The translations under genes and the position numbers were made by a program. From Proteus terrae (lineage in GTDB: Bacteria; Pseudomonadota; Gammaproteobacteria; Enterobacterales; Enterobacteriaceae): a stretch of 64,000 nucleotides of DNA. Shown here piece after piece: positions 51,140 through 60,952 of the stretch (position 1 is its first letter; each line of letters starts with the position of its first letter). Below the pieces are notes generated by a model, which did not search any database, had not been told where the DNA came from, and worked only from the letters and a program-made list of their open reading frames with translations. The stretch covers positions 186,001 through 250,000 of the forward strand of contig NZ_PENS01000007.1 in NCBI RefSeq assembly GCF_003144325.1, given 5' to 3'.

Positions 51140-53734
51140 TTAAGAATGTTGCACCGCTTTATAATCTGTAAATCCGTGGGGAACAACATTCATCTCAGGT
51201 TGGGCTTCTTTGCTTCCCAGATCGGATAATTTACCAAAAGATCCACCAGCAAAAGGTAACACTTGTGTTAATCCTTCCACTTTCACAATTTGATAAAACT
51301 GTGGCAAGTTAAAATTAATAAAGCTTGAGCCATATGTGAATCGGTCATGAGATGAAGAGTAGAAACGGCTAACATCTTTTACTAACTCTTCTTTACTTCC
51401 CTCACAATGGGAATAAATTTCAACGCGATTTGCTTCATCTAAGATATAGATATTAAAGACATTATTATCTTCTGTGGTTTCAAAGAAAAATTGAATAATC
51501 CCTTCGCAAGCAAAACCATCAATCACCGCAGGTAAATAGCGAGCATCTTTATCTAATTTAACCGGCAATCCATGAAGTTTGTTATATGAAATTGCACCAT
51601 AAAACTCGATCGCATTTTCTAATTTTTGTACCGACACATTGAGGCGTTCAAAGAACAATCCCCACGTTTGCCCAGCAATACGTAAAGCTTTAAAACGTCC
51701 TGGCTCCAAACGATTTGTTGATAACCGCAATTCAATACATTCCGAGACTAACTGCTGAACACGAGTACGAATTAAACCCCGCAAATGTTGGCTATAACAA
51801 AATACTTCAACAGAAGCAGGTGGAGCCGCATCTTGGTGCATTTTACCTAAAATCGTTTTTAGCGATTCCAACATAGATTGTGTACCACTGAAATGAAGGG
51901 TTCTGACCTCATTCCAAGAGTTACGATACAACAAATCAATACTACCAATAAGACACTGCTCTTTTTCACCGAAACTAAAGACATCGAGTTTTCTAAAATC
52001 AAAGTGAACCACTTGATCAGAAAAACTCTCTGTTGGGTCAGTTTCCAAATTAACAATAATCGCGAGGTGTCGAATTTCACAAGGGCTATACAGTGCTTTC
52101 GGTGTTGGTGCAGGTAAACGAATTGGGAAATGGCTCGACATATCCCTAACTAATTCATGCAGTTTTATTTCATCACAAGAGGATTCCCCTTGATGAATAT
52201 AAACTCGAGACTCTTTAGTTAACAACCCATTAAAGTAAGACCATGCCACTAATTTATTTAAATAGCGGTTATATTCTAATGGTTGATGTCCAACGATATT
52301 TTCAAAATCAGGGGCACGATTATATAAATACCATCCGCTACGATTTGCTCGGCCTTGTGGTACATAAATAAAGGTTAAATGTGACTCTGACAAATCAGGT
52401 GATATCTGTGGATTAACCAGTGTAACTTTACCGGGTAATGCCTCAAATGCAGCGTAAAGTTTGCGAGTTAAGACACCAATATCTTGCGGGCTTGCACTAA
52501 CACTTAAATTATTACGACGCGCAAAACGAATAAGATTTCGATAGCTTTGCATCATCGTATCTAATAATTCATTGTGTGCATCGCGCACTCGCTCGATTTT
52601 CCAACTATCACGCGTATCAAGTATGGTTAAGCGTTCATTATCCCATTGCCATTGAGTGACCAATTGCGATAAGACTTGTCGTCTCCAACCTTCTGACTCA
52701 TTTTGTGTTTTTTCGTTAGATAATTTTTCACACACTTTCAGGTAGAAGCAGCGACGGATAAGATCAAGGCGAGTTAAATCATTGATAGAAACCAAATAGC
52801 GAGTGACACGCTCAAGCATCATACAATAAGCATCTAAACCGTAGTTGACGATTTCGCCACGATGTAGATGTTGTTTCATTTCTAATGCCAGCAATTTCCC
52901 ATTAGGATAGTCCGCTGAATAGGCTTCTAATAAAATACTTTTTAGTACCGCTTTATAAGGTGAATCGACACTTTTATAGAGTTGCCATAAACTTGCGCCA
53001 AAATACTCTTCAGCAGAAAGTTCACCTAAACCCCCTAGATCTAGCCATTCATTTGGCGTTAATACACCTTGGGCATAAAGGGAGTTAACATATTCGTCAT
53101 AATGATTCTCTTCTTCAATAGGCACCATCGCCCATAGCAAGCGCTTACCTGCTAGACGTACCGCTGTACGATAAAACTCATCAAGTAAAAGAATATGTTG
53201 GGTAGAGCCACAATCTTCTCCACCTAAGCTACCGCTTGCATGATGACGAAATCTATTTTCATCAATTAAAAAAAACGTAACATCAATACCAAGTTCGCCA
53301 GCCCATTGTTCAATCAATTGGCATTTGCGTTGTAAAAGTGCACGTTCACCTTGATCCAGCCATGATTGATGGCAGACCCAAATATCAATATCGGAGCAGT
53401 GACTTTGACCAATAGAAGAAGTACTCCCCATTGAATAGATGCCAGTAATTGGCAACTCTCCATTGGCGTATCCATCCATCGGATTATCACATAATGCGTT
53501 AACCAGCTTATTCGCCCATTGACGTTGCATGTCATCAGGTTCAAAGAAACATGTACCGTGAGGAACATTTCCTTGTATGTAGCCGGGCAACTCAGGATGG
53601 TGGTAATGTAATAAAACAGGAATTAAACCATAGACCTGTTTAAAAACATCACACATCGATGCAAATGCTCGTTCCAGTCTGAGTTGATTAATCGCATCCA
53701 GCCGTTGCTTCAGTGTTTCAATATAAAGATACAA
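51140..53734 (-). CDS. cyaA: class I adenylate cyclase CyaA
   Basis: An 864-residue enzyme that makes cAMP from ATP and is controlled by glucose-PTS IIA. The N-terminal catalytic half has the nucleotidyl-transferase motif [20 protein letters not shown] (about 102-121). The C-terminal half is the regulatory domain. The start is the TTG at 53734 (reads [18 protein letters not shown] after the initiator), with AGGCG upstream. The E. coli gene also starts at UUG at this very residue, which keeps translation low. The upstream reading from 53791 adds unrelated residues. A CRP-type site lies about 110 bases upstream. Confidence 0.96.
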   Translation of the reverse strand: MYLYIETLKQRLDAINQLRLERAFASMCDVFKQVYGLIPVLLHYHHPELPGYIQGNVPHGTCFFEPDDMQRQWANKLVNALCDNPMDGYANGELPITGIYSMGSTSSIGQSHCSDIDIWVCHQSWLDQGERALLQRKCQLIEQWAGELGIDVTFFLIDENRFRHHASGSLGGEDCGSTQHILLLDEFYRTAVRLAGKRLLWAMVPIEEENHYDEYVNSLYAQGVLTPNEWLDLGGLGELSAEEYFGASLWQLYKSVDSPYKAVLKSILLEAYSADYPNGKLLALEMKQHLHRGEIVNYGLDAYCMMLERVTRYLVSINDLTRLDLIRRCFYLKVCEKLSNEKTQNESEGWRRQVLSQLVTQWQWDNERLTILDTRDSWKIERVRDAHNELLDTMMQSYRNLIRFARRNNLSVSASPQDIGVLTRKLYAAFEALPGKVTLVNPQISPDLSESHLTFIYVPQGRANRSGWYLYNRAPDFENIVGHQPLEYNRYLNKLVAWSYFNGLLTKESRVYIHQGESSCDEIKLHELVRDMSSHFPIRLPAPTPKALYSPCEIRHLAIIVNLETDPTESFSDQVVHFDFRKLDVFSFGEKEQCLIGSIDLLYRNSWNEVRTLHFSGTQSMLESLKTILGKMHQDAAPPASVEVFCYSQHLRGLIRTRVQQLVSECIELRLSTNRLEPGRFKALRIAGQTWGLFFERLNVSVQKLENAIEFYGAISYNKLHGLPVKLDKDARYLPAVIDGFACEGIIQFFFETTEDNNVFNIYILDEANRVEIYSHCEGSKEELVKDVSRFYSSSHDRFTYGSSFINFNLPQFYQIVKVEGLTQVLPFAGGSFGKLSDLGSKEAQPEMNVVPHGFTDYKAVQHS

Positions 53735-53840
53735 GAGTTTCGCCTGAACAATACTAAGAAGATAGTAGAATCTGAATTTATAAGTGACCAAGGTTGAGTT
53801 AGGTATATTAATAGATAAAACTTTACTAACAAAATCTCGG

Positions 53841-53862
53841 AAACGTGATCAATTTAACACCT
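53841..53862 (-). promoter_or_regulatory. CRP binding site in cyaA promoter region
   Basis: The plus strand reads AAACGTGATCAATTTAACAC plus CT. The GTGATC half-site is perfect and the other half (TAACAC) partial. The minus-strand text GTGTTAAATTGATCACGTTT is, from memory, the same as the CRP site of E. coli cyaA promoter P2, where cAMP-CRP represses. Confidence 0.78.
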
Positions 53863-53876
53863 TGAGCGCAAGGTGT
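53857..53876. promoter_or_regulatory. inverted repeat overlapping the cyaA CRP site
   Basis: ACACCTTG-AGCG-CAAGGTGT is a perfect 8-base inverted repeat with a 4-base centre. Its left arm shares 6 bases with the CRP site. It could be an operator or a small hairpin. Confidence 0.6.
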
Positions 53877-54730
53877 AAAGAGGAACTCAAAATATAGCAC
53901 CAAGATCTAAAAGTGATATTTAAGCGCTTAATCGTGTAAAGCCATTGAGTAAACACCTTTATAATCATAAAGATAAGCTATTTCACTTATAAAAAAAATG
54001 ATAAAAAAAATCTCTCAATCCTCCCTTTACCCCACAAAAACCCCTGTTTACTTGAGGATGAAACTAAAAATAAATTTTGACAAAACATAAAAAATAGATA
54101 AAAAACAAAAAATAGAAATAACTTATTGATAGTAATGGATTATTCTTATTTTTTGATTATTTTCTATATTTCCAATTAAAATAAGAATTCTATTTTTAAT
54201 ATTTAGATAATAATATTTAAAATAATATTTAATTTTTATTAATTATTTATTTAATTTAAGATTAAATTCTTTCCTTTATTTTAATTATTTCTCCTTCTTT
54301 TATTTAATAATAATTTTGTTAAAATTTATCGTATTTTTATATATTAAAAAATAATAAGGAAGATAAGCGAATTTAAAATAATGGTTGTTTTATCAATATG
54401 TTCAGATTAAATATGATATTTACATCATCTTCCATTTGCTGAATGTTAAATAAATTAGCTTGATGTTTCTTTTTTGTAAATAACCACACTTTTTATATAG
54501 CTATAAGAAGAATAAATTTCTAAAAATAACTAAACTCAATAGTGTTCATTAATAATTTACTTATTTTCTATTTCCTTTTTCTTTTTTTCTTTTTCGATGA
54601 TGACCTCATTTCTTTCGTTATGATCATGACACAAAGCACCTTAACTGGAAAATTGGGGCTTAAAGTGTTAAAACAATGCCTTATTTCTAAACAAAAATAT
54701 CGCTAATCGCTCGGAAGAGATAATACTATT

Positions 54731-55672
54731 ATGTCAAAAAGTACCATCCGTATTGCTACCCGCCAAAGCCCTCTTGCTATGTGGCAGGCACTTTATGTGA
54801 AAGAACAACTACAACTTACTCATCCAGGTTTAGTCGTCGAATTAGTACCGATGGTCACTAAAGGTGACATCATTCTAGATACACCTTTAGCTAAAGTAGG
54901 TGGCAAAGGGCTATTCGTAAAAGAATTAGAACTTGCTCTACTTGAATCACGGGCAGATATTGCCGTTCACTCTATGAAAGATGTTCCAATTGATTTCCCA
55001 GAAGGTTTAGGATTAGTTACTATTTGTGAACGCGAAGATCCCCGTGATGCTTTTGTCTCTAATCATTATGATTCTTTAGAAGAACTGCCAGCAGGCAGCA
55101 TTGTAGGTACATCCAGTTTACGCCGCCAATGCCAATTAAAAGCACAGCGCCCGGATCTAATTATTCGTGATTTGCGGGGCAATGTAGGTACTCGCTTAGG
55201 AAAATTAGATAATGGCGATTACGATGCCATTATTCTTGCTGTTGCTGGCTTAAAGCGCCTAGATCTTAACGAACGTATTCGCACACCATTATCCGCAGAG
55301 CAATCCTTACCCGCGGTTGGACAAGGAGCTGTTGGAATTGAGTGCCGCTTAAATGACAATGAAACTCGCCAGCTATTAAGTGCTCTCAATCACACACGCA
55401 CCGCTGTTTGCGTTAAAGCGGAGCGTGCAATGAATACACGTCTTGAAGGCGGTTGCCAAGTTCCCATTGGAAGCTATGCCATTTGGCAAGATGATAAAAT
55501 TTGGTTACGTGCTTTAGTCGGTTCTCCTGATGGCGAAACAATTTTACGTGGCGAGCGTTTAGTTACTCCAGAAGAGGCCGAAACGGCGGGTATCTCATTG
55601 GCTGAAGAGCTTTTAGATAAAGGTGCTCGAGCTATTTTAACCGCAGTGTATCAAGGCAACACGCCTGCATGA
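54731..55672 (+). CDS. hemC: porphobilinogen deaminase
   Basis: A 313-residue enzyme that polymerises four porphobilinogens to hydroxymethylbilane. The dipyrromethane cofactor cysteine is Cys242 in [13 protein letters not shown], the same number as in E. coli. [15 protein letters not shown] (about 6-20), HSMKDVP (about 80) and [11 protein letters not shown] (about 126-136) are intact. It begins a tight hemC-hemD-hemX-hemY operon and overlaps hemD by 4 bases. Confidence 0.97.
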   Translation: MSKSTIRIATRQSPLAMWQALYVKEQLQLTHPGLVVELVPMVTKGDIILDTPLAKVGGKGLFVKELELALLESRADIAVHSMKDVPIDFPEGLGLVTICEREDPRDAFVSNHYDSLEELPAGSIVGTSSLRRQCQLKAQRPDLIIRDLRGNVGTRLGKLDNGDYDAIILAVAGLKRLDLNERIRTPLSAEQSLPAVGQGAVGIECRLNDNETRQLLSALNHTRTAVCVKAERAMNTRLEGGCQVPIGSYAIWQDDKIWLRALVGSPDGETILRGERLVTPEEAETAGISLAEELLDKGARAILTAVYQGNTPA

Positions 55673-56406
55673 GTATTTTAGTCACTCGCCCCAATCCAGC
55701 AGGAGAGGCATTAACTCAGCGCTTAATTGATGCGGGGAAAACAGCCTTTCAAGCGCCTTTAATCGAGATCACCGCGGGTCGTGAACTCCCTTTATTAGAT
55801 GCTAAACTAAAAGGATTAAGGGCGGGTGATTGTATATTTTTACTTTCCAAAAATGCGGTGTCATACGCAAACTGGCAGCTAAATCAATTACAACAATCAT
55901 GGCCAGATACGCTATCCTATTATGGAATAGGCCAAAGCACAGCGAAAGATTTCCAACATTTAAGCAGTCTTCCAATTTGCTACCCTGAGCAAGGAGAAAC
56001 CAGTGAAGATCTTCTCCAACTTCCTGCACTTAATCAGGTGAAAAACAAACGAATATTACTGCTTAGAGGTAACGGTGGTCGTGACTTACTCGCAACAACA
56101 TTGAGTCAACGAGGTGCGATCGTAGATGAATGTGAATGTTACCAACGCCTATTTATTAATTATTCTCCTGAAGACTTTGCGCTTCAATGGGAAAAAGCAC
56201 AGGTTGATACGCTTGTTGTCACTAGCGGTGAAATGTTACAACAACTCTTTGATCTGGTCGCTGAATCTAAAAAAGCATGGCTGTTAAACTGCCATTTACT
56301 TGTGGTCAGTGAACGATTAGCAACAATAGCAAAAACATTAGGGTGGGAAACAGTCACCGTTGCTGAAAGTGCCAATAATGATGCTTTATTTCATGCATTA
56401 ATATAG
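55669..56406 (+). CDS. hemD: uroporphyrinogen-III synthase
   Basis: A 245-residue enzyme that closes hydroxymethylbilane with inversion of ring D. HemD proteins are poorly conserved. Recognisable parts are [50 protein letters not shown] and [32 protein letters not shown]. Its ATG overlaps the hemC stop (ATGA), so translation is coupled. Confidence 0.94.
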   Translation: MSILVTRPNPAGEALTQRLIDAGKTAFQAPLIEITAGRELPLLDAKLKGLRAGDCIFLLSKNAVSYANWQLNQLQQSWPDTLSYYGIGQSTAKDFQHLSSLPICYPEQGETSEDLLQLPALNQVKNKRILLLRGNGGRDLLATTLSQRGAIVDECECYQRLFINYSPEDFALQWEKAQVDTLVVTSGEMLQQLFDLVAESKKAWLLNCHLLVVSERLATIAKTLGWETVTVAESANNDALFHALI

Positions 56407-56426
56407 AACCTAAATGAGACGCCGAT

Positions 56427-57695
56427 ATGACGGAACAGAAAAATACGAATGATAATGACTTGCCAAAAGGTGCAGCTAAAGCTGATGAGAATGTCCGCTA
56501 TCAGGAAGTCAAACCTGTTAATAACAAGCGCTCAGGTCTAATTGGAAGTGCTGTTGCTATCCTGGTTATTTTGGCAATCGGTGGTAGCCTTTACTATTAC
56601 ACCAATCAACAAGCATCAAAGCTGAGTGTAGAAAATCAATCACTCAAATCTGAGCTTGCCCAATTACAACAACTCCAAAACACTTATCAACAACGCTTTG
56701 ACAATATTGATAGCATGTTTAACTCACAAAAACAGACTATCGATAAATTACAAAATGAGCGCCAAACAACAGAGCGTCAAATTCAAGATCTACAAACACG
56801 ATTTGCCGCTATTTCCAGTGCGGACGTCAAAAGCTGGTTATTAGCTCAAGCCGATTTTATGGTGAAAATGGCTGGTCGTAAGTTATGGAATGATCAAGAT
56901 GTCGTAACCGCTGTAAGTCTACTAAAAGGTGCCGACAGTAGCTTAGCGGAAATGAACGATCCAAGTTTACTTGAGATCCGCCGTGCTATTAATGAAGATA
57001 TCAGCAGTTTAGCCGCGCTCACCAAAATAGATAATGATGGGATCATCTTACAATTAAACCAGTTAGCGAATCAGATTGATAATCTTCGTTTAGCGGGCTT
57101 GGAGCGTAACGGCTCACCAATGGATAAAAACGACGAAACCATTTCAGGTTCACTTTCTGATTGGAAACAAAATCTAAGTAAGAGCTGGAAAAGCTTTATG
57201 GATGATTTTATTACCATTCGTCGCCGTGATACCGCAGCAGTTCCTTTATTAGCACCTAATCAAGATGTCTATTTACGTGAGAATATCCGTTCACGTTTAT
57301 TAATTGCTTCTCAAGCCGTGCCTCGTCACCAAACTGAAACTTATCAGCAATCTCTGGAAGCGGTATCCACTTGGGTACGAGCTTATTTTGATACCTCTGA
57401 TCCAAGTACAACCTCATTTTTAGATATGGTATCTGAATTAGAGAAACAACCTATTACGCTTGCAATGCCATCAGAATTGAAAAGCCCGACACTGCTAGAG
57501 AAACGTGTAGAAAAGCAAATTCGCAATTTACTGGCACAAAATGAGTATGCAGAGCCACAAGTGGCTGAAGCGCAAGCTGTTGAAGCTCAAGATGCCCAAC
57601 CCGTAGAGGCTGAGCATAATGCATCAGAGAACGAGCAAGATGCTGCGGCTGATAGCGCAACGGCTGATACGCCAGTAACACAACAAGGAGAATAA
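56427..57695 (+). CDS. hemX: HemX family inner-membrane protein
   Basis: A 422-residue bitopic protein. About 35 cytosolic residues and a membrane span ([23 protein letters not shown], about 38-60) precede a coiled coil (about 65-130, rich in Gln/Leu) and a periplasmic helical domain. The C-terminal tail (about 375-422) is Ala/Glu/Gln-rich with repeated VEAQ-like units. It is often labelled uroporphyrinogen methyltransferase but has no SAM motif, so the enzymatic claim is doubtful. It lies between hemD and hemY. Confidence 0.93.
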   Translation: MTEQKNTNDNDLPKGAAKADENVRYQEVKPVNNKRSGLIGSAVAILVILAIGGSLYYYTNQQASKLSVENQSLKSELAQLQQLQNTYQQRFDNIDSMFNSQKQTIDKLQNERQTTERQIQDLQTRFAAISSADVKSWLLAQADFMVKMAGRKLWNDQDVVTAVSLLKGADSSLAEMNDPSLLEIRRAINEDISSLAALTKIDNDGIILQLNQLANQIDNLRLAGLERNGSPMDKNDETISGSLSDWKQNLSKSWKSFMDDFITIRRRDTAAVPLLAPNQDVYLRENIRSRLLIASQAVPRHQTETYQQSLEAVSTWVRAYFDTSDPSTTSFLDMVSELEKQPITLAMPSELKSPTLLEKRVEKQIRNLLAQNEYAEPQVAEAQAVEAQDAQPVEAEHNASENEQDAAADSATADTPVTQQGE

Positions 57696-57699
57696 GCTT

Positions 57700-58920
57700 A
57701 TGTTAAAAATACTGCTCCTTTTTGTGGTGCTTATTGCCGGCATCATTTTTGGCCCACTCTTGGCAGGCCACCAAGGTTATGTGCTTATACAAACTGATGA
57801 TTGGGATATTGAAACCAGTGTAACCAGCCTTGTCATTATGTTTGTTTTACTGCAATTAGCACTGTTACTCATTGGTTGGAGCTATCGCCGTTTTATTGGT
57901 ACAGGCTCAAAAGCATATAGTTGGTTTTCTTTCCGTAAACGTAATCGTGCACGTAAACAAACCAGCATGGCATTAATGAAATTAGCGGAAGGTGATTTTA
58001 AAGAAGTTGAAAAACTGATGAGCCGTAATGCAGATTATGCAGAACAGCCCGTTGTAAACTACCTGTTAGCCGCTGAAGCCGCACAACAACGTGGTGATGA
58101 ATTCCGAGTTCAGCAACATCTTGAACGTGCTGCAGAACTTGCCGATACCAATCAGCTTCCTGTTGATATCACACGAGTGCGTATTTTATTAGCACAAAAC
58201 GAAAATCATGCAGCACGTACTGGGGTTGATGAATTATTAAATCAAGCACCACGCCATCCAGAGGTGTTACGTCTTGCAGAAGTCGCTTATACACGAACAG
58301 CGGCTTGGCAAGCATTGCTTGATATCATTCCTTCTATGCAAAAAATTGCATTACATACGGATGATGAACTTGAGCAATTACGCCAAAAAGCCTATATCGG
58401 TATTATGGGACAGAAAATGTCCGAAAATGGCTGTGATGGGCTGAAGAATTGGTGGAAAGCGCAACCGCGTAAAGTACATCACGATAATGCATTACGTGTC
58501 GTTTTAGCTGAACACCTTATTGAGTGCAACGATCCAGAGACTGCTCAAACGATCATCTTAGACGGAGTTAAACGTCAGTATGATGAACGATTGATCTTAC
58601 TATTACCTCGTTTAAAAAATACAGATGCCAATGTTATTTTGAAAGTACTCAATTCATTAATTAAACAACATGGGCCAACGCCATTACTCAATAGCACATT
58701 AGGTCAGATTGCAATGCAACAAGGACAATGGGCTCAAGCTGAAGAGGCCTTCCGTAATGCGTTAAAGCAACGTCCTGATGTCCATGACTTTGCGTGGCTT
58801 GCTGATGCATTAGATAAACAGAAAAAATCTGAAGAGTCGGCGAAAGTGCGTAAAGATGCTTTATTAATGACACTGAAAAAAGATTCAGTCATTTTTGAAG
58901 AGCCGAAAAAAAGTAAATAA
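57700..58920 (+). CDS. hemY: HemY TPR membrane protein
   Basis: A 406-residue protein with two N-terminal membrane spans (ILLLFVVLIAGIIFGPLLAG and SLVIMFVLLQLALLLIGWSY). A cytosolic or periplasmic TPR-like helical array follows, ending QGQWAQAEEAFRNALKQRPDVHDFAWLADAL (about 347-378). It belongs to the proteobacterial HemY family, probably a scaffold for late haem synthesis, and is not the protoporphyrinogen oxidase of Gram-positive bacteria that shares the name. It starts 4 bases after hemX. Confidence 0.94.
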   Translation: MLKILLLFVVLIAGIIFGPLLAGHQGYVLIQTDDWDIETSVTSLVIMFVLLQLALLLIGWSYRRFIGTGSKAYSWFSFRKRNRARKQTSMALMKLAEGDFKEVEKLMSRNADYAEQPVVNYLLAAEAAQQRGDEFRVQQHLERAAELADTNQLPVDITRVRILLAQNENHAARTGVDELLNQAPRHPEVLRLAEVAYTRTAAWQALLDIIPSMQKIALHTDDELEQLRQKAYIGIMGQKMSENGCDGLKNWWKAQPRKVHHDNALRVVLAEHLIECNDPETAQTIILDGVKRQYDERLILLLPRLKNTDANVILKVLNSLIKQHGPTPLLNSTLGQIAMQQGQWAQAEEAFRNALKQRPDVHDFAWLADALDKQKKSEESAKVRKDALLMTLKKDSVIFEEPKKSK

Positions 58921-58966
58921 ACTCATTCGATAAGAACGTGATCATAAATTGTTTGATCGACTGATT

Positions 58967-58994
58967 AAAAAACCCTCTTTTTTGAGGGTTTTTT
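58967..58994. terminator. hem operon terminator
   Basis: AAAAAACCCTC pairs with GAGGGTTTTTT around a T6 loop. It lies 46 bases after the hemY stop, and its symmetry also serves the convergent gene at 59002-59319. Confidence 0.9.
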
Positions 58995-59001
58995 ATTTGA
59001 T

Positions 59002-59319
59002 TTAAAAGCCATGTTGAAATAGTAACACCACTTCTACACATAAAGTCAAAAATACATACACCCAAGCAATTCGATAAAAACGAGTGGGTATTCCCTTCCC
59101 ATTTTCTTGCTTAAATGACAGGTAATGTTTTCTCGCATGATAAAACACAACAATATAAATCAGAGCGATCCCCTGACAAAGAAAAGCCATATATTTAGCC
59201 CATGATTTGCCACCAATAATGAGCATGATAAGAGGGATCAAAAAGAATAATAATGGGCCAAACTTCTCTATAAGAAAGAGTTTTTCTTGTGCAAGATATG
59301 CTTTTTGTTTATTTATCAT
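59002..59319 (-). CDS. small membrane protein of unknown function
   Basis: A 105-residue protein I cannot name. Three hydrophobic segments are visible: GPLLFFLIPLIMLIIGG (about 21-37), YMAFLCQGIALIYIVVFY (about 43-60) and IAWVYVFLTLCVEVVLLF (about 84-101). A basic loop (HARKHYLSFKQENGKG) separates the second and third. It lies between hemY (convergent) and the sRNA gene glmZ (same strand, 84 bases upstream). Its own promoter is not obvious, so read-through from glmZ is possible. Confidence 0.7.
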   Translation of the reverse strand: MINKQKAYLAQEKLFLIEKFGPLLFFLIPLIMLIIGGKSWAKYMAFLCQGIALIYIVVFYHARKHYLSFKQENGKGIPTRFYRIAWVYVFLTLCVEVVLLFQHGF

Positions 59320-59403
59320 AATGATGCTATCTCCAATCTACCCTTGCGCTGGATAATAGCGTGATAATGCGATGAATACAAAATGGATGTGTGATTGCTA
59401 TAT

Positions 59404-59607
59404 AAAAAAACGCCTGTATAAAACTATACAGGCGCATAAATATACAATCAGGTCTACAGACGGATGGTGCCTCACTCAACGTTTCGTCCTGTTGATGATG
59501 AATGATGTTCATCGTTAACGTGGACGTAGGCACCGAATAATCGGCTCTGCATCATTCCTAGGTTTATGAAGCCATACACTGTCATAAGGAGTGGAATGAG
59601 CATCTAC
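59404..59607 (-). ncRNA. glmZ: small RNA GlmZ
   Basis: A 204-base sRNA gene recognised by its 5' end (GTAGATGCTCATTCCA), the segment GATGCAGAGCCG, and the conserved 3' part AACGTTGAGTGAGGCACC. It ends with a hairpin and T7. Size and sequence fit enterobacterial GlmZ (SraJ), which with Hfq activates glmS mRNA for glucosamine-6-phosphate synthesis and is cleaved by RNase E with RapZ. E. coli also carries it just beyond hemY. A 68-codon frame inside the region is a chance reading. A sigma-54 promoter lies exactly upstream. Confidence 0.93.
59411..59434 (-). terminator. glmZ terminator
   Basis: CGCCTGTATA and TATACAGGCG form a perfect 10-base stem with a 4-base loop, followed on the minus strand by T7. 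Confidence 0.93.
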
Positions 59608-59618
59608 AAGATAAATAT

Positions 59619-59635
59619 TGCATTAAGCGTGCCAA
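59619..59635 (-). promoter_or_regulatory. sigma-54 promoter of glmZ
   Basis: The minus strand reads TTGGCACGCTTAATGCA. The GG (-24) and GC (-12) elements are exactly 10 bases apart, as sigma-54 requires, and the GC lies about 12 bases before the GlmZ 5' end at 59607. No good -10 hexamer for sigma-70 overlaps it. Confidence 0.85.
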
Positions 59636-59851
59636 TTTTTCATTTTTTATTAAAAATATTCTCTCTCTAAAAAAGCATAAGGTAACTTATTGAATTTTAG
59701 TTTTCCTTTCCGGCTTCACTCATTTTCAATGATAAAAAAGCTATGTCCTGTGCTTTCATCATGCTATTGCTAAATAGAAAAGAAAATATAGGGTCTGATA
59801 TACGTCTCTTTTTCACGACAAGAAAAACACACCAACTATTTAATCACATAG

Positions 59852-59864
59852 AATCAATAGGTTA
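59852..59864 (+). promoter_or_regulatory. IHF site between glmZ promoter and GlrR sites
   Basis: AATCAATAGGTTA matches WATCAANNNNTTR completely. It sits about 220 bases upstream of the sigma-54 promoter, right beside the first GlrR site, where DNA bending would help loop the activator to the promoter. Confidence 0.6.
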
Positions 59865-59866
59865 GG

Positions 59867-59884
59867 TGTCTCCTATTGGAGACA
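59867..59884. promoter_or_regulatory. GlrR activator site 1
   Basis: TGTC-TCCTATTGGA-GACA is a perfect match to the GlrR consensus TGTC-N10-GACA. GlrR is the sigma-54 activator of glmY and, in several enterobacteria, glmZ. Confidence 0.8.
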
Positions 59885-59898
59885 TTAAAAATGACAAG

Positions 59899-59916
59899 TG
59901 TTGGCATTTACCGACA
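59899..59916. promoter_or_regulatory. GlrR activator site 2
   Basis: TGTT-GGCATTTACC-GACA matches TGTC-N10-GACA with one mismatch. It starts 32 bases from site 1, about three helical turns. Confidence 0.65.
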
Positions 59917-60127
59917 GATAAAATAAAAGACTTATATTTCATATGATTATAACCAATTATTTTACGTATTTTACCTATCTTTTTATAAAGATTAAAATTC
60001 AGCAATAAATTAAATTCTTAATAATCCTTAAGTGACAAGGGTGGCATTTTTGTTAAAAACGTCATTTGGGCTTTCTTATCTGGAACACATAACAATAAAT
60101 AAAAAAGATAAAAAGAGTAACGAATTA

Positions 60128-60222
60128 TAGAAGTAGAAGTAGAAGTAGAAGTAGAAGTAGAAGTAGAAGTAGAAGTAGAAGTAGAAGTAGAAGTAGAAGT
60201 AGAAGTAGAAGTAGAAGTAGAA
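60128..60222. repeat. hexanucleotide microsatellite (TAGAAG)15
   Basis: Fifteen exact tandem TAGAAG units (60128-60217) plus a partial TAGAA. The array lies between the glmZ upstream region and the tRNA terminator, outside any supported gene. One frame reads (Glu-Val)n and stays open into the antisense of the tRNAs, but a stop codon lies just before it and no ribosome site is present. Its copy number is likely to vary between strains. Confidence 0.97.
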
Positions 60223-60261
60223 ATGGTGTCACGGCTTTTAAAAAGGCAAATCGTAGATACG

Positions 60262-60290
60262 AAAAAGCCTCGATATAATCGAGGCTTTTT
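60262..60290 (-). terminator. tRNA operon terminator
   Basis: AAAAAGCCTCGAT pairs with ATCGAGGCTTTTT around a 3-base loop, directly after tRNA-Pro on the minus strand. Confidence 0.92.
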
Positions 60291-60295
60291 CTTAT

Positions 60296-60372
60296 TGGTC
60301 GGCGAGAGAGGATTCGAACCTCCGACCCACTGGTCCCAAACCAGTTGCGCTACCAGGCTGCGCTACTCGCCG
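60296..60372 (-). tRNA. proM: tRNA-Pro (UGG)
   Basis: The 77-base minus-strand sequence has acceptor CGGCGAG/CTCGCCG (one wobble-free stem), anticodon TGG in CTGGTTTGGGACCAG, T loop GTTCGAATC and encoded CCA. It is the last tRNA of the argX-hisR-leuT-proM cluster. Confidence 0.97.
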
Positions 60373-60400
60373 TCTGTATCACTGTTCTTATCTTGTTTAT

Positions 60401-60487
60401 TGGTGCGAAGGGGGGGACTTGAACCCCCACGTCCGTTAGGACACTAACACCTGAAGCTAGCGCGTCTACCAATTCCGCCACCCTCGC
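60401..60487 (-). tRNA. leuT: tRNA-Leu (CAG)
   Basis: An 87-base class II tRNA with a long variable arm (GTGTCCTAACGGAC) and anticodon CAG in the loop GCTTCAGGT. CCA is encoded. Third in the cluster, as in E. coli. Confidence 0.97.
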
Positions 60488-60509
60488 ATAAACAATAACT
60501 AAGATAAGA

Positions 60510-60586
60510 TGGGGTGGCTAATGGGACTCGAACCCACGACAACTGGAATCACAATCCAGGGCTCTACCAACTGAGCTATAGCCACC
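60510..60586 (-). tRNA. hisR: tRNA-His (GUG)
   Basis: A 77-base tRNA including the extra 5' G (-1) that marks tRNA-His. The anticodon is GTG in GGATTGTGATTCC, and CCA is encoded. Confidence 0.97.
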
Positions 60587-60649
60587 ATAACAGCTATCTT
60601 ATTACTTCTTACAACAACGTTCTTCACCGTAACTCTTAGCACGCTTTAA

Positions 60650-60726
<77 letters not shown>

Positions 60727-60747
60727 TTCACGCCGTTGCGGGAGAGG

Positions 60748-60776
60748 ATAGTACGGATTTACGCTCTGTCTGTCTA
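60748..60776 (-). promoter_or_regulatory. promoter of the argX-hisR-leuT-proM operon
   Basis: On the minus strand TAGACA (60771-60776) and TACTAT (60748-60753) are 17 bases apart. A GC-rich discriminator (CCTCTCCCGC) follows, as in stringently controlled tRNA promoters. Confidence 0.75.
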
Positions 60777-60952
60777 GTGCTTTTTGAAAAAAAAAGTTTG
60801 TTTGACGATAGTTTGTGCATTTCGTCGATAAATGGAGCGTTTTTACACACTAAACGCCCCGTTAGTATAATAATTAAACAATCAAGATGCTAGATAGAAG
60901 CGTGAATAAATCATTTACTCAGTCATACCTAACAAAAAAAACGCAATCCCTG

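Larger units (their letters stand above)
53735..54730. other. 996-base region between divergent cyaA and hemC
   Basis: No gene is supported. The cyaA-proximal part holds a CRP site (53841-53862) overlapped by a perfect inverted repeat (53857-53876). The stretch 54000-54600 is extremely AT-rich with long A and T runs. The hemC promoter should lie in the last 100 bases, where TTATGATCATGACAC is visible, but I could not assign -35 and -10 with confidence. Confidence 0.7.

Noticed and set aside
59327-59533. 68-codon minus-strand frame
   Set aside because: It lies almost wholly inside the GlmZ sRNA and its terminator; conserved RNA sequence explains it better.
60128-60222. CRISPR array
   Set aside because: The units are six bases and contiguous with no spacers, so this is a microsatellite.
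60223-60447. Plus-strand frame continuing the (Glu-Val)n reading of the hexanucleotide array
   Set aside because: It runs antisense through tRNA-Pro and tRNA-Leu, has no ribosome site, and a stop codon lies just before the array.
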